This document shows, piece after piece, positions 12,741 to 23,559 of a DNA stretch of 64,000 nt. This DNA comes from Miscanthus floridulus (lineage: Eukaryota; Streptophyta; Magnoliopsida; Poales; Poaceae). The notes under the pieces were generated by a model. The model was not told the origin of the DNA. It made no database searches and saw only the letters and a program-made list of their open reading frames with translations. Position numbers and translations under genes: made by a program. Every line of letters begins with the position of its first letter. Positions within the stretch are counted from its first letter, which is position 1. The stretch is from the NCBI RefSeq assembly GCF_019320115.1, contig NC_089591.1, positions 15,571,169 through 15,635,168 on the forward strand, written 5' to 3'.

Positions 12741-13284
12741 TTGTCCTCCACTAAGTTTCACGTCATCTTTCACTATGTGCCACATCATCTTTTACTAAGC
12801 GAGAATTACAATTTTCAATCTATCAATATATAAGAGATGATTCTTGTTTGATCCCAAAAGAATCTCTATGATTTTTTTTACAACAAACGCCCCTGGTTTC
12901 CCACGTAGCAACATCCAATCGACCAAACCTGACCACTCTAGGAGTCTAGGTGCATTTTGCTTCTAGCATTGTTAATGATAACAAGAATGGAATCAAATCA
13001 TAGTTTCAAATGGTTTCAGGGAACAAAAGAGCGGTGATTGTTTGTTTGATTTTTCTCGCAACTGCGAGCAACCAGGGCAACAGGGGCGCGTAACACTTTT
13101 CGAGGGGAGGGATACGTGTGTTCTATAGGGCCATATCATTCATATCGTGGTCCGCTACTGATAGAACCAACCAAACAGCATCAATGGAATCAGATCAAGC
13201 TGTTAAATGATAACAGTCCAAAATGCCAAAACCAAACCTCACCTAAATTTGTTGCCCAAAAAATATTATTTCTTAATCAGGTTT
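12741..13284. other. Intergenic, nothing recognised
   Basis: AT-rich unique-looking sequence between the TRIM and the next repeat. I see no frame, RNA or repeat structure that I can support. Confidence 0.4.
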
Positions 13285-14110
13285 GCTAGCGCCCAGACGT
13301 CCGAACACCTATGTCTACGTTGTGTTTCCCTTGCCCACGCGGACCCGCACTGCTCCGAACGTCACTAGCATCGAGAAGAGAGGGAGGGAGCAGTGGATAC
13401 CCAACTGGCACCGGGAGGAGGAGACACCGATGTGAGGTAATCGAAAGCGAGGAGAAAGATACAACACCCAATCTACTTTTACAACATCTAGATGCAACAC
13501 TTGCAACATACGTCCGAAGGCAGATGAAACACTCGCAAAAACACATGAAAAACACTTGAAAACCATTATAAAACATTCGCAGCATCCAGATAAAATACTT
13601 GCAACATCCAAATAACTAAACTTGCAATATACGTATGGAAAAATAGATGAAACATTTAGAACAGATGTTTGCAATATACGTGTACAACCATTGTAACATA
13701 TGCAATATCTTGATCTACTTTTGCAACATCGTGTGAAACACTTGCAACATACCTTTAAAACATCTAAAACACTTACTCTTGCAACATATGAGGCGCGACA
13801 CTCTAGTGGACGGTGACCACCATGTCTGGTGAGCCTCAAGGCGGTCGCGAAGTACGGCACGGCCATGACGCCTTTGCCATCTCTAGCTGCAAGAGGGAGG
13901 TGACGAGGAGGGTGCCGGTGATGAGGCGGCGAATGTGCTGGAGAGGGACCTTGTACTGGTACCCAAAGCAGAAGCCATCCGAGAATATGAGAGCTTGGAG
14001 AGCGGCCGTATGGCAGCAGAGGTCGTGGTCACAACGGTCAGGCGCGGGCGGACCAAGACGAAGGTTGTGGCTACGACGAGGGCCACGGTGAAGAGGAGCA
14101 GGAGACGGAG
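13285..14110. repeat. Dispersed repeat family R1, copy 1
   Basis: Begins GCTAGCGCCCAGACGTCCG and contains a low-complexity array of imperfect phrases such as GAAACACTTGCAACAT and GCAACATCCAGAT (13480-13790), followed by a GC-rich block (13800-14110). A second copy with the same start word and the same array type lies at 34636-35850. ORFs on both strands here (up to 183 residues) reflect the repeat composition. I believe this is a DNA-transposon-derived grass repeat but cannot name the superfamily. Confidence 0.5.
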
Positions 14111-15286
14111 CCAATGAGGGTTGGGTGCGGCCACGGAGGAGAAGAGGAGAGCGGCGGTGGGTCGCGGCAAGTCACCGGGGTCCGAAACTCGACAGAGTGG
14201 GGACAGAGACGTCATTCGTGAGCGGTACTTCGACTGCTGGACTCGGAGAGAGTAGAAGTGGACTGGATCTAGTAGAAGAGAGCAGTGTGCTCGGCTTAGG
14301 GAGATTTTTTTTAACATTATCATTTTTTTTTGGGGACGAACAATTATTTTTTGAGCAAAGGGATGAATAATTTGCTGAGTACAGATCACAAAGTGATCGA
14401 GTCCATAGGCCCTGTTCACTTATCTTATAATCTATATTTTTAGCTTAGTTTTTTTCTCTCACAACGAAAGCTAACTAGGGCATAGTGGAAGGGGGTTTTT
14501 CAGCGAAGCTAACGAGGGCATAGTGGAAGTGGGAAACCGAAGCCGGCCCAAAGTCGTCGTCTACCTAGTCACCGTCTCCTCCGGCGGCCGCCTGCCGGAT
14601 TCCTTCGCCGGCACCGTCTCCGCTGGCGCTAGACTGGAAACACACAGACGCCTGTCTCCTCGCCACCCTCAGCCGAGTAAGAGCTTCCTCCTCGCGGATC
14701 CAACTTCCTTTCGTCATCGATGTGAATTGCTCGTTCATTGTTCCGGGGTTGAGCGCTGCAGTTTTTGCATTCGTCCCGGTGAAATATTTGTGTCGCTTGG
14801 TGTGGCCGCTCCTAGAATTTCATCGATCTGGGCTCCCTTGTGGCCGTATTTACTGGGATTGTGGTAATTCGGACCGGCCGAAAATTCTCACCCTTGTGGG
14901 GTTAGTAATGCTTCTGTACTCCGCTCGTGCCAAGAACCAGGCGATAGGTTTTAGAACCGTGTAGCAGCTTGTTGTACACCGCGGTCCACTATAATTCTTT
15001 CTGTGGCTGCTTGGAATATAGTAGTCTGCATTATCAGAAAGGATAAATACTGAGACTGTAATGGAATAGTTTTAATTATTAATATGTAATGCTAAATCAC
15101 TGACTTATGGTGAATGTTAATAATGTGAGTGCCCTTAGTGCATATCGAGGCAAACATTAAAGAATCTTAATAATGTGTGAAGGAAGCAAATTGCTTATCT
15201 GTTAGTATAATTAATGCACATGAAAACTACTATAGTTTCTACATTGTGAGTGCCCTTAGTGCAAGTAAATGGTTCAGTAACCTAAT
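14111..15286. other. Intergenic, with a GC-rich leader-like block at 14520-14760
   Basis: 14469-14529 holds two copies of an AGCTAACNAGGGCATAGTGGAAG-type phrase. 14520-14760 is GC-rich, CT-rich and resembles an untranslated first exon of a plus-strand transcript; a short frame at 14523-14867 has no recognisable domain. The remaining sequence to 15286 is AT-rich and featureless. No coding gene can be supported. Confidence 0.35.
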
Positions 15287-15616
15287 GGAGTGTTTGGATC
15301 CAAGGACTAAAGTTTAAGAGATGTCACATCGGGTGTCACATCGAGTGTTCGGATAATAATAATAAAATAAATTAAAGATGTCGTCAGTAATCCACGAGAT
15401 GAATTTATTAAGCCTAACTAATCCGTGATTAGCACATGTTTACCGTAGCACCACATTGTCAAATCAAAGACAAATTAGGCTTAATAGATTCGTCTCGCAA
15501 ATTAGTCTCAATCTGTGCATTTAGTTTCGTCATTAGTCTATATTTCATAATCAAAATTAGTGTCCAAACATCCGATGTGATAGGGACTAAAAATTATGAG
15601 GGGAAACCAAACACCC
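15287..15616. repeat. MITE with GGGTGTTTGG-type terminal inverted repeats
   Basis: The left end contains GAGTGTTTGGATCC. The right end, read on the minus strand, is GGGTGTTTGGTTTCCCC. The interior carries TAGATTCGTCTCGCAAATTA, a word I associate with a very abundant grass MITE group. TAA occurs at 15283-15285 and 15617-15619, consistent with a 3-bp duplication, although the two TIRs are offset by one or two bases. PIF/Harbinger-like or hAT-like origin cannot be settled by eye. No coding capacity. Confidence 0.65.
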
Positions 15617-15743
15617 TAAGACAGGTATAAAATGAATGGTGAATGTTCTTGATGAATCTTAATCAGATTCATGTATGAGTGTATCACTTTGTAAGGACAG
15701 GAGCCAATTAATGCTTAGTATAACCATCAGGTATCCACTTTGT

Positions 15744-16070
15744 GAGAACCGAGCTAGTGCTCGGGTGGCTAGCGTTGCCAGTGTGCACGCTGCTGGCGCG
15801 AGTTCAATTCCAGGAATCGCACTCGCGTCTCTCACCAGGACTTGTTCCCAATAAAATCTGCAACCTCTCTTGCGTGGAGCCAAAGGGATTATGATGCGCC
15901 CCGTCGCCTATAGAACTATGGATGGTCCCAGTGACCTCTGGAGGGAGACGGTCTACTGTTCTGTGTGTACCACACGTGGTGTGAGTGTGGTGTGTGTGGG
16001 TAGCGTGGGCATGCGTTCGTGTATGAACAGATGCTACAGCTATACCTAGATGTGAGGCTTCAAAGGAAAA
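15744..16070 (+). mobile_element. tRNA-derived SINE with 14-bp target-site duplication
   Basis: GGTATCCACTTTGT (15730-15743) and GGTACCCACTTTGT (16071-16084) flank the element, 13 of 14 bases matching. The head contains an A-box-like TAGTGCTCGGGTGG and, about 40 bp further, a B-box-like GAGTTCAATTCC, fitting an internal RNA polymerase III promoter. The 3' end is A-rich (CAAAGGAAAA). The body includes a TG-rich tract around 15970-16010. About 327 bp, non-coding; it would use LINE reverse transcriptase. I do not recognise the exact family. Confidence 0.75.
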
Positions 16071-16084
16071 GGTACCCACTTTGT

Positions 16085-16275
16085 AGTTGAAGTGAACTGG
16101 GTAACCCCAAATCCAGAATATTAGAGCTCTTTCACCATGTTAGCATGATGTCTTTGGCTCTGCATTGTACCAGATAGATGCTAAATCAAAACTTTTGACT
16201 TTTGCAACAGCTGCTTTCTGTCAGTGGCCACCATTTAGTTTAGTTGCAATGCCTAAGCACGGCCTTTTGCGATCA
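16085..16275. other. Short intergenic stretch
   Basis: Nothing recognised between the SINE target and the 146-bp tandem repeat. Confidence 0.4.
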
Positions 16276-16577
16276 TGCCCTCATGTATCCAGCCTTTTTA
16301 GAACATGGATAATGACACATTTATCTCGTTTGGTTGCCATACGCCTGTAGCCTAGCCTTTATCAGGCCAGATTGTGTAGATGTAGCAGCAGTTTGTTTTG
16401 TTGGCTGTATTAACTAAGAGGGGCCATAATGTATCCTATCTCTTTAGAACATGAATAATGACGCATGTTTTGTTTGGTTGCCATACGCCTCTGGCCTACC
16501 TTGTATTAGACCAGACTGCGTGGATGCAGTAGCAGTTTGTTTCTTTGGCTGAATTATTTAAGAATTGGTCATAAATG
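16276..16577 (+). repeat. Diverged 146-bp tandem duplication
   Basis: 16276-16421 and 16422-16577 are two imperfect direct copies. Both contain TTTAGAACATG, ATAATGAC, GTTTGGTTGCCATACGCCT and AGCAGTTTGTTT in the same order. It lies 3' of the NLR gene and could be part of its 3' untranslated region or plain intergenic DNA. Confidence 0.7.
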
Positions 16578-16801
16578 ATGGTGTTTCGTTGCCCGCATAA
16601 ATACATGCTGCGTGAGATAAATACACTAACCATTATTTTATGGAATGTTCAGATTCTGAGAGTATTATCATAGCCAGGATATGCTTCCTCTGGTTGACCT
16701 GTCAAGGGTTTAGAGAGAGAATGTGAGTGACAAGAGTGAAGAATATCCATATTTTGATATCACTCTTCATATGGTAGCTGTAGAATTCCTGGAGGAACTT
16801 A

Positions 16802-16809
16802 ACTTACCT
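16802..16809 (-). promoter_or_regulatory. Candidate 5' splice donor overlapping the NLR stop codon
   Basis: The minus strand reads AG|GTAAGT with the exon end at 16808. The stop codon TAA (16806-16804) lies inside the donor. If it is used, the last codon AGG is split and translation continues in a downstream exon. No obvious LRR exon is present on the minus strand down to 15000. Confidence 0.5.
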
Positions 16810-19017
16810 ATCATTTTGATGCCTGAAATTCTGGTTGGGGCTAAGTATCTTAACTGGCTCAGCTGTCAGCCTACTAATGTGCTTCTGCAGTTCTTTCCAT
16901 ATATTATGCTGACAATATGACTGCAGAATAAACCCCTGTAAATGGTATAGTCTGAATAATGATTTGGGGATACTGGTGAATATCCTGCTTTCACTTATGT
17001 CGAGATACCTAAGGTGGATCAGAGATTCAATATTATCTGGCAGAATACCTTCTGGATGTTGTAGTACCAGGACACGTAAGCTCCTCAGCTCATGCAGCGT
17101 TTCTTTAAGAACATTGTTAAACTTATCTGGAGGGATTCTTTCTCCAGATGCAGCATGGTGCTGGCATATTATTAGGCTCCTTAGATTTTTCTTCAAATCC
17201 TGGGATTCTACCAAACTCTCCTGGGATTCAACCAAACTCATGTACACCTTAGAAATATTGCTTGCCTTGACATATAGGTGTCGGACATTTCTTGGAATAC
17301 TAACTTGGAAATCATCTTCAATTCGAAAGTGTTCTCCATTGGAGAGTGATTCTGCCATATCATGTAGCAAGTCATGAACTACATAATGGTTGTCTAGATT
17401 AGCTGCTTCCTTAATGAATGAAAGCTGTAAGAGATCATCAATATAACGATATGCATTTTCATCCGATGTTTCCTTTTGAATGTAACCATGGGCTCGCCAC
17501 ATCTGTATGAGCACATCACCCCGATGTTGGTAGTTCTTAGGAAACAACGAAAAGTAAACAAAGCACTGCTTCAAGTGATCTGGAAGATGCTCATAGCTCA
17601 ATTGTAATGCTGGCATAATATCATCTGCTGTCTGTTTAATCTGCCACAATTGGAGCTGAAGGACATCTTTCCAGTGGTCTTCCTGTAGCTTCAATTTCAG
17701 TTCACCTCCTACTGTCTTAGCTGCTAATGGTGAACCAGCCAATTTCATTGCCAGTTGTTCACCAATTTCCACCAATCTTGGAAAATCTGATGGTGTTGCA
17801 TTGCCAAATGCGCATTGCTGAAAATGATCCAAGTAATCTTTGCCTTTCAAGCCATCTAAATGTATTATCTCTGTTGCTCCATTTATCTTTGCAACCTTTT
17901 GACTTCGAGTAGTAAGCACCACTTTGCTGCCCATACTAGCAAACTGGAGGGGCTTGCACAATGTTTCCCATTTGCTGCTCATTTCGTTCCAAACATCATC
18001 AAGCACTACCAAAATCTTGGTCCCATTCAGCTTTTTTTGAAGTTTTCGTTGAACTAGATCTAAGTTACTGATGCTGTTCAAGTCTGCTGATATGGAGCCA
18101 TCCCATGAAACCCTGCTGGTACCATCTCTTTTCCTTTTAAGTCTATGACATTTCTGTGACTGTACCATCTCTTTTGTGAGGCGTTTGACACCAAATTTTT
18201 CCGAGACATAGAGCCATGCCATGATATCAAAATGTCCTATATCACGAAAATGGTTGTATACTCTCTGCAGTAGCGCAGTTTTACCAACACCAGCAACTCC
18301 AACTATTGCTATGACAGAATATGGTTGTCTGCATTCATCATTTGTTTGTTCTAGTAGTTTCTTTAACTTCGTTTCTTCACCATCTCTACCAAAAAAATTT
18401 GTGGTACCTAGCATAGAGGTTGTTCTGCGCCACTGAAGTGCCTTTCCTGGTTTCCTATCCCTTGGGTCGGTGAGCTCTAGGAATGTTTGCATCTCACTAG
18501 CAATCTTATCAAACTTGTCCACAATTGCAATTAATTTATTAAGGTCTTCATCAGAAAAAAGGAGACGTTTCAGAATACGAACTGACCGTTTTACTGTTGA
18601 ACTGCTGCTTGTGCTGGTAGAGGCAGTGGTGTTGGTTGTTGCGGAGATAGTGGAAGAGGAAGAACTAACAGTAATATAATCAGATGACTTGGCCATCACC
18701 GTTCCTATGTCTTCAGCTTTTGCTTCAAAAAAGCGATAGATGAATAAATCAAGAACATCCGCAGCCTGGTAAGCCGCATCTTTGATACTCCCTAGCCAAC
18801 ATTGCATACTTGGATCTTTTGTTTGCAGGCTTGAAGCTTTGTCCAGCACGAATGGTATCTTCCAAAGATTATTCTTGAGCTTGGTTAGTTTATCCTTTGC
18901 ATCATCCCTTTGGTATTCATACTGATCTTCTAGGTAAGAGAACACTTTGCTAACCATCTTGGTGATGCAGGCTGATGCCATCCATTCTCCTATTGGTATA
19001 GGAGCCATGATATGCAA
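16804..19017 (-). CDS. CC-NB-ARC (NLR, resistance-type) protein with a short LRR region
   Basis: 737 codons. An N-terminal Rx-like coiled-coil domain (about residues 10-105, with DAAYQAADVLDLF near the EDVID position) and a Ser/Thr-rich linker (115-142) precede the NB-ARC domain. Its motifs are in order: P-loop GVAGVGKTALL (240-250), RNBS-A FDIMAWLYVSEKFGV (263), kinase-2 KILVVLDDVWNE (334), RNBS-B GSKVVLTTR (363), a GLPL variant GSPLAAK (428), RNBS-D CFVYFSLFPKNY (485), and an MHD variant VHDLLHD (547). Only two or three leucine-rich repeats follow (640-700). Full-length family members usually run to 900 residues or more, so the LRR part is truncated. NLRs are intracellular immune receptors that switch on ADP/ATP exchange. 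The start could also be the Met at 19008. The stop TAA overlaps a consensus splice donor (AG|GTAAGT at 16808/16807), so a further exon or a 3'UTR intron is possible, though I see no LRR exon downstream. Confidence 0.88.
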   Translation of the reverse strand: MHIMAPIPIGEWMASACITKMVSKVFSYLEDQYEYQRDDAKDKLTKLKNNLWKIPFVLDKASSLQTKDPSMQCWLGSIKDAAYQAADVLDLFIYRFFEAKAEDIGTVMAKSSDYITVSSSSSTISATTNTTASTSTSSSSTVKRSVRILKRLLFSDEDLNKLIAIVDKFDKIASEMQTFLELTDPRDRKPGKALQWRRTTSMLGTTNFFGRDGEETKLKKLLEQTNDECRQPYSVIAIVGVAGVGKTALLQRVYNHFRDIGHFDIMAWLYVSEKFGVKRLTKEMVQSQKCHRLKRKRDGTSRVSWDGSISADLNSISNLDLVQRKLQKKLNGTKILVVLDDVWNEMSSKWETLCKPLQFASMGSKVVLTTRSQKVAKINGATEIIHLDGLKGKDYLDHFQQCAFGNATPSDFPRLVEIGEQLAMKLAGSPLAAKTVGGELKLKLQEDHWKDVLQLQLWQIKQTADDIMPALQLSYEHLPDHLKQCFVYFSLFPKNYQHRGDVLIQMWRAHGYIQKETSDENAYRYIDDLLQLSFIKEAANLDNHYVVHDLLHDMAESLSNGEHFRIEDDFQVSIPRNVRHLYVKASNISKVYMSLVESQESLVESQDLKKNLRSLIICQHHAASGERIPPDKFNNVLKETLHELRSLRVLVLQHPEGILPDNIESLIHLRYLDISESRIFTSIPKSLFRLYHLQGFILQSYCQHNIWKELQKHISRLTAEPVKILSPNQNFRHQNDR

Positions 19018-19833
19018 GATGCAGTAACCCCAATACCAATTTCAGGATTATTCATAGAAGGAAATGGATGTTTAGTTGAAGAATACTGGTGCTTTAGTAG
19101 AGTGAGATGAAGGTTCCCGAGTAAAAAGAAAATATTGTTGTCAGAAACTTCCCCGAGTTGCATCGTCCTAGAACTCTCCAATAGTTTGTGGCTTTATTAC
19201 CTAGCAGTTTAGTAAAACGCCACATGTGTTGCCTTGTTACTGCCATTTTATTTGTTGTTTACCAACTCTATTATTCTCCGCACCAATCTCTGCTGGTTTC
19301 CTACGCTGGAAGCCTGGCACTATTGATGTTGACCTGTTATATGATACTCTGATCAACTTGTTCTGTCTCATCTCTTCGTAACTAATAGGGCCTTATGTAA
19401 TTCTATAGCATTGTATGGGTGTTATTCATTCTTAATTTATTTGTTGAAGCCAAGCACAAGAATCTGATGAGACTTCTGGCAGCTTTCTTCGTAACTCCCT
19501 AGGGTTAGTCACTGTCGAAAAATTGTTTTTCCTTGATGATTGCTGCGCCGTTAGAAGAATATGAAATGATTGTCTGCTAAGCCAACTGGTTAGAAAACCC
19601 TTAATGGTAACCTAATTTCGGTGACGACCACTGCCGCCACCATCATCAGGAAGTTGAAGATGTGATGATTTTTTTATCAGATAATCTTGTAGCATCACGT
19701 CTAAATACTGGTCACATTGGCCTGCTTTAGCATATATGTATTCATCAGCAAGAATATCAGTTCACTCGCCCAGCTTTAGCTGCTTTGTGATTAAAAATGA
19801 CGAAATATAGTATAGTGCTACTAGTATGCATGT
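19018..19833. other. Intergenic between amidase A (3') and the NLR gene (5')
   Basis: Both neighbours are on the minus strand, so this 0.8 kb must hold the amidase A 3' end and the NLR promoter. No clear TATA box or repeat stands out. Confidence 0.4.
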
Positions 19834-22171
19834 TCAGTTCTTGAACATGGGAGGCTTCCTAGCTTTGGTAGCCTGCTCAAACGCATAAGCGATCTCAATC
19901 AGCCTTGGCTCGTAGCCCTTGAGCCCACCGAAGGTGATGCCGAAGGGTGCCCCCTGCTCATCGTAGCCAGCCGGAACGGCGATCCCAGGGAGGCCACCGA
20001 TGGCGAGGACCGTGGCAGAACTCGAATCCGGCGCCACGATCGCATCCAGCTGGTGTTGCCGCATCACCTTCTCCACGCCATTCGCCGTCAGGTCGTCCAG
20101 CTGCTGGATCGCCGCCTTCTCTGCCGAGCCGATGCCACTGGTGTTCTGGGACACCAAGAAGATGAGTTGCCCAAACTGTTTCAGCATCTCCTGCCATCCA
20201 TAAGAACTCACTCTGTCAGTGAGTAATTCGATCTCATGCAAAATCAATCAATTATCGAATGCTAACCTCATCTGGATGCGCCTTGTTGAATGCTATTACT
20301 TCAGCCAGGGAGGCAACCAGGGAGCGTGACAGATCAGACGACAAGTAGGCGTTCAGGGCGATCTTGAACTCTGCTGCTAGAGCAGCCAGCTCCCCACTGA
20401 CAGTGGCGTTCAGTATCACATCCAGGTTTGCAATCGAAAGGTCCTCTGTCACAACCGCTCCATTTCGCCTTTCAATCAAATTGATAAGAAGTTAGTTAGT
20501 TAGTTACTCGCTCCCTTTAATTTTAACAAAATAAAAACAGCCAGAGTCAAGAGAATCATGCATCACCCACCTCAGTGTGTCGAGGTGCTGCTTGTACACC
20601 TTCTGCCTGACAGATCCATCTGGGAAATCGAAGAACCCATTTGGAACGCCGATTCTCTTTCCCTGCAACCCATCAACATTGAGGAACTGCGCGTATCCAC
20701 CGTCAGGGATGTACTTGGACGCTGCTCTCGTAGCCACCGCGTCAAGCTCGTCGTAGCCCACGATAGCATCCAGCACGTGGACGGCATCGGCCACTGTGCG
20801 GCAAATTGGCCTGCATTTTCCTTTGTTGTTGCTTGATTAACTGATTATAGGATTATCAACATCTATCATCAAACAGTCAATATATATGCTTACCCAACTG
20901 TGTCCTGCCTGGGAGAGATGGGGACGACGCCGGCCCGGCTCGTCAGTCCCACCGTCGGCTTGATTCCTACCACGGAGTTCAACGAGGATGGGCAGAGTAT
21001 GGAATCCGTCGGTTTCTGTTCCTAGTGTCACCGCTGCCATGTTTGCCGCTGCTGCTATCGCCGGGCCCGTGCTTGAACCACAAGGGGGCGAGGATAGAAC
21101 ATAGGGATTCTGTGAATTCAACGTGATGAGTGCTTCTAGCATTCTATGCAATGCCATGGTTTGAGAGTGATAGTGATTCTGTAAAATTACTGAAAGAGTT
21201 GGAAAACAAAATGTGCTCAGTTCTAATTGTTTTTTTTTTTTTTTTTTTTTTGCCGAATACAAATTTGAAATAAAGCACCTACTCACAAACACAAGAAACC
21301 TCCACTCACTGACAAACCCAGTTACTAAATGGTGTCATTCATAGCGATAGCATCAATGCCAAAGACTGTCTGATGCTTCCCCGCGGTGTCCACTAATATA
21401 ATGTCTTGTCACAAGTTCATGGGAAGAAAGCCAGAAAATTACATAAGGAAAATTGCCACAGATCAAATTCATGTCAAAATTACTCTTGAGCTGTAATAGA
21501 AAGATCAATTTGATTTCGTTCAATGTTTGCTCACATTTCCAGCAACAGCAGTATGCTCGCACAGACCAAAAGCACGGAAGGCTTGCATATTTAAATTGCC
21601 TATATAATTCGTGGAAGGAAAGCGGAAAGCCGACAGCGCACTCACCTTGCCCTGCCCGCCACGCGCGCTCCACCCGCCGGTGCCGATGGCGCTGCGGAAG
21701 TTGGCCCACTCGTCCATGTTAGCCTTTCCGAGCACGACAGGCGCCCGCGCGGCGCAGCCTGGCCACCACGCCGGCGTCACGCCTGACCACCGACCCCAGC
21801 AGCGCCAGGGACCCGGCCGTCGTGTTGAGCGCATCGCGGGTCGCGATGTTGTCCTTGAGCAGCACGGGCACGCCGTGCAGCCCGCCGCCGTTCCGGCCGT
21901 CACCGGACGACAACGACCGCCGCTCGGCGTCTGCCTGCGCCGCCTGCCGGAGCGCGTCCGGGTTGACCTCGATGACGGCGTGCAGCAGCGGGTTCAGGCG
22001 GCTGATCTGGCCCAGGTAGTGCTGGACGAGTGCCGTCGACGTCAGGCTGCCGTTCTTGAACCCGTGGTGGATGGCGTCTAGGGTGGCCTCCTGGAACTCA
22101 AAGCTGCGGCTGGTGCCGGCGGTGAGCGCGAGGACGACGGCCGTGAGCAGGAGCAGCTGTAACCGAGCCAT
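19834..22171 (-). pseudogene. Amidase-signature family gene, copy A (two +1 frameshifts)
   Basis: Five exons on the minus strand, all with GT-AG borders: 22171-21646, 21109-20894, 20810-20571, 20468-20267 and 20190-19834. Exon structure and phases equal those of copy B at 48981-51019. The product would be a plant amidase of the GatA/AMI-like amidase-signature family, hydrolysing an amide, with an N-terminal signal peptide (MARLQLLLLTAVVLAL). The catalytic Lys region is GVPVLLKD, the cis-Ser region is CGSSTGPA and the nucleophile region is TETDGS. Two single-base insertions break it. The first is an extra A (plus strand) near 21739, after RRAGA in exon 1. The second is an extra base near 21003, directly before the nucleophile serine in exon 2. 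Everything else is open, ending EQATKARKPPMFKN. An upstream in-frame ATG at 22219 exists, but the signal peptide favours 22171. Intron 1 contains a poly-T run at about 21229-21252. It is either a young pseudogene or intact with two sequencing errors. Confidence 0.88.
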
Positions 22172-22489
22172 GCTCTCACTGTTCAGTATTCTGTCGGCGA
22201 GCACCATAATAATGGGCATATGACTCTTGACTCTGATATACGGAGTAGAATTCTGTTTCTGCTTTTGTGTTCTTCCATTTGGCAGGCCATGAACATTGGA
22301 CCTATTCTATGAGAATGTTAGATTCCTTGTAGGAAAACGTTGATCCCTCTCATGAGCTTCCAAAATCTATTAGTGGCTGGTACCCCGTTCCTTAATTATC
22401 ACCATCACTGAGGACATGGTTACCACTTACCACAACAAATCTTTTTTCTTCTTTGGAATAGAATAACAACAACAAGCTCTTCAGAGTTA
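22172..22489. other. Amidase A upstream region
   Basis: Presumed promoter side of amidase A. A weak TATA-like ATATAC lies around 22238 (minus strand GTATAT). Nothing else is recognised before the CACTA-related sequence. Confidence 0.35.
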
Positions 22490-23559
22490 TTACAGGTTTG
22501 ATTTCCCAGGGAAAAGACCCAAAACTGTAGGGAACCTGAGCCCCTACGGTATTTCATAGGAAAATAGTCCTGAGGAACACTTCGACGAGAAATATGAAGG
22601 TGCCCTGCGGTTTTTACTGAAACCGCAAGGGATTCTGATTTCCCTAGAAAAACGGCTCCCTAGGGAACCTGCTGTGCATGCTGACACAAATCTAACGTGT
22701 AAATGTATTGTCCCTAGGACGAAACTGATCTCTAGGGAAATATATCTGGCATGGCATCATATTTGACCTCAAATAATTGTAATTGATTTTATATACAAAA
22801 TTCAAATTTGAACACGTTGACACAATACCATCAGCAATAATTTAATGCATTCAAACTCAAACAATGCATCATCACATTACAATTATGGTGCCCATTCACT
22901 ATTAATAACTGTCCATCTAACAGTTAAACACTAACTCAAAAGGAGTTGTCTAATTCATGTTAGTTTTGGCAACAGAACATAGGTGCCATGTTTTGGCGAC
23001 AAAATATAAGTGCCATGTTTTGGTAACATAAGAATTCAGAAAAATGGAAACTCGTCGATCGGAGGAGAGTAGTTGCCACCACCACTTGTAGTTACTGCAT
23101 TTTCGTGGCCACGAAATCGAGCAATCCTACTCAATGTTTCTTCAGGACTTTCTATTCCAACAAAAGAGCCACTAGTACAAGCCTATTCAATTGAACAAAT
23201 TGAATTTTATTAAATAAGTGGAAATTTCACGGTAAACACTATACCAAAAAATAGGTTCAAAGACATAGCATTTGAAAATAGGTTTCACTAGACTAGCTGA
23301 GATGTGATAGCAATTAACATTAACAAAAGACAGATAGAAGCACACCATGTAATCGAAATTGAAAATCAGGATGCATTCATGTGTACATGAGATATAGATG
23401 CTAATGCTATAGCAGACATGTATTTTTGCTAGAAGAACTGCACCCATTTACAACCACAGCTGTTGTGCACATGAGACAGGAACAAATAACTGCAGTTGCA
23501 GCCCTTCAAATAAACAAATATAGAGCAATTAGACTTACATTATCAGGCGATGGATTTAA

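Noticed and set aside
13315..13866. 183-codon minus-strand Cys-rich frame
   Set aside because: It translates the GCAACAT/GAAACA repeat array of family R1; the Cys/Phe pattern is a repeat artefact.
15744..15830. Functional tRNA gene
   Set aside because: Box-like motifs are present, but no acceptor stem or cloverleaf can be drawn; the flanking duplication shows a retroposed SINE.
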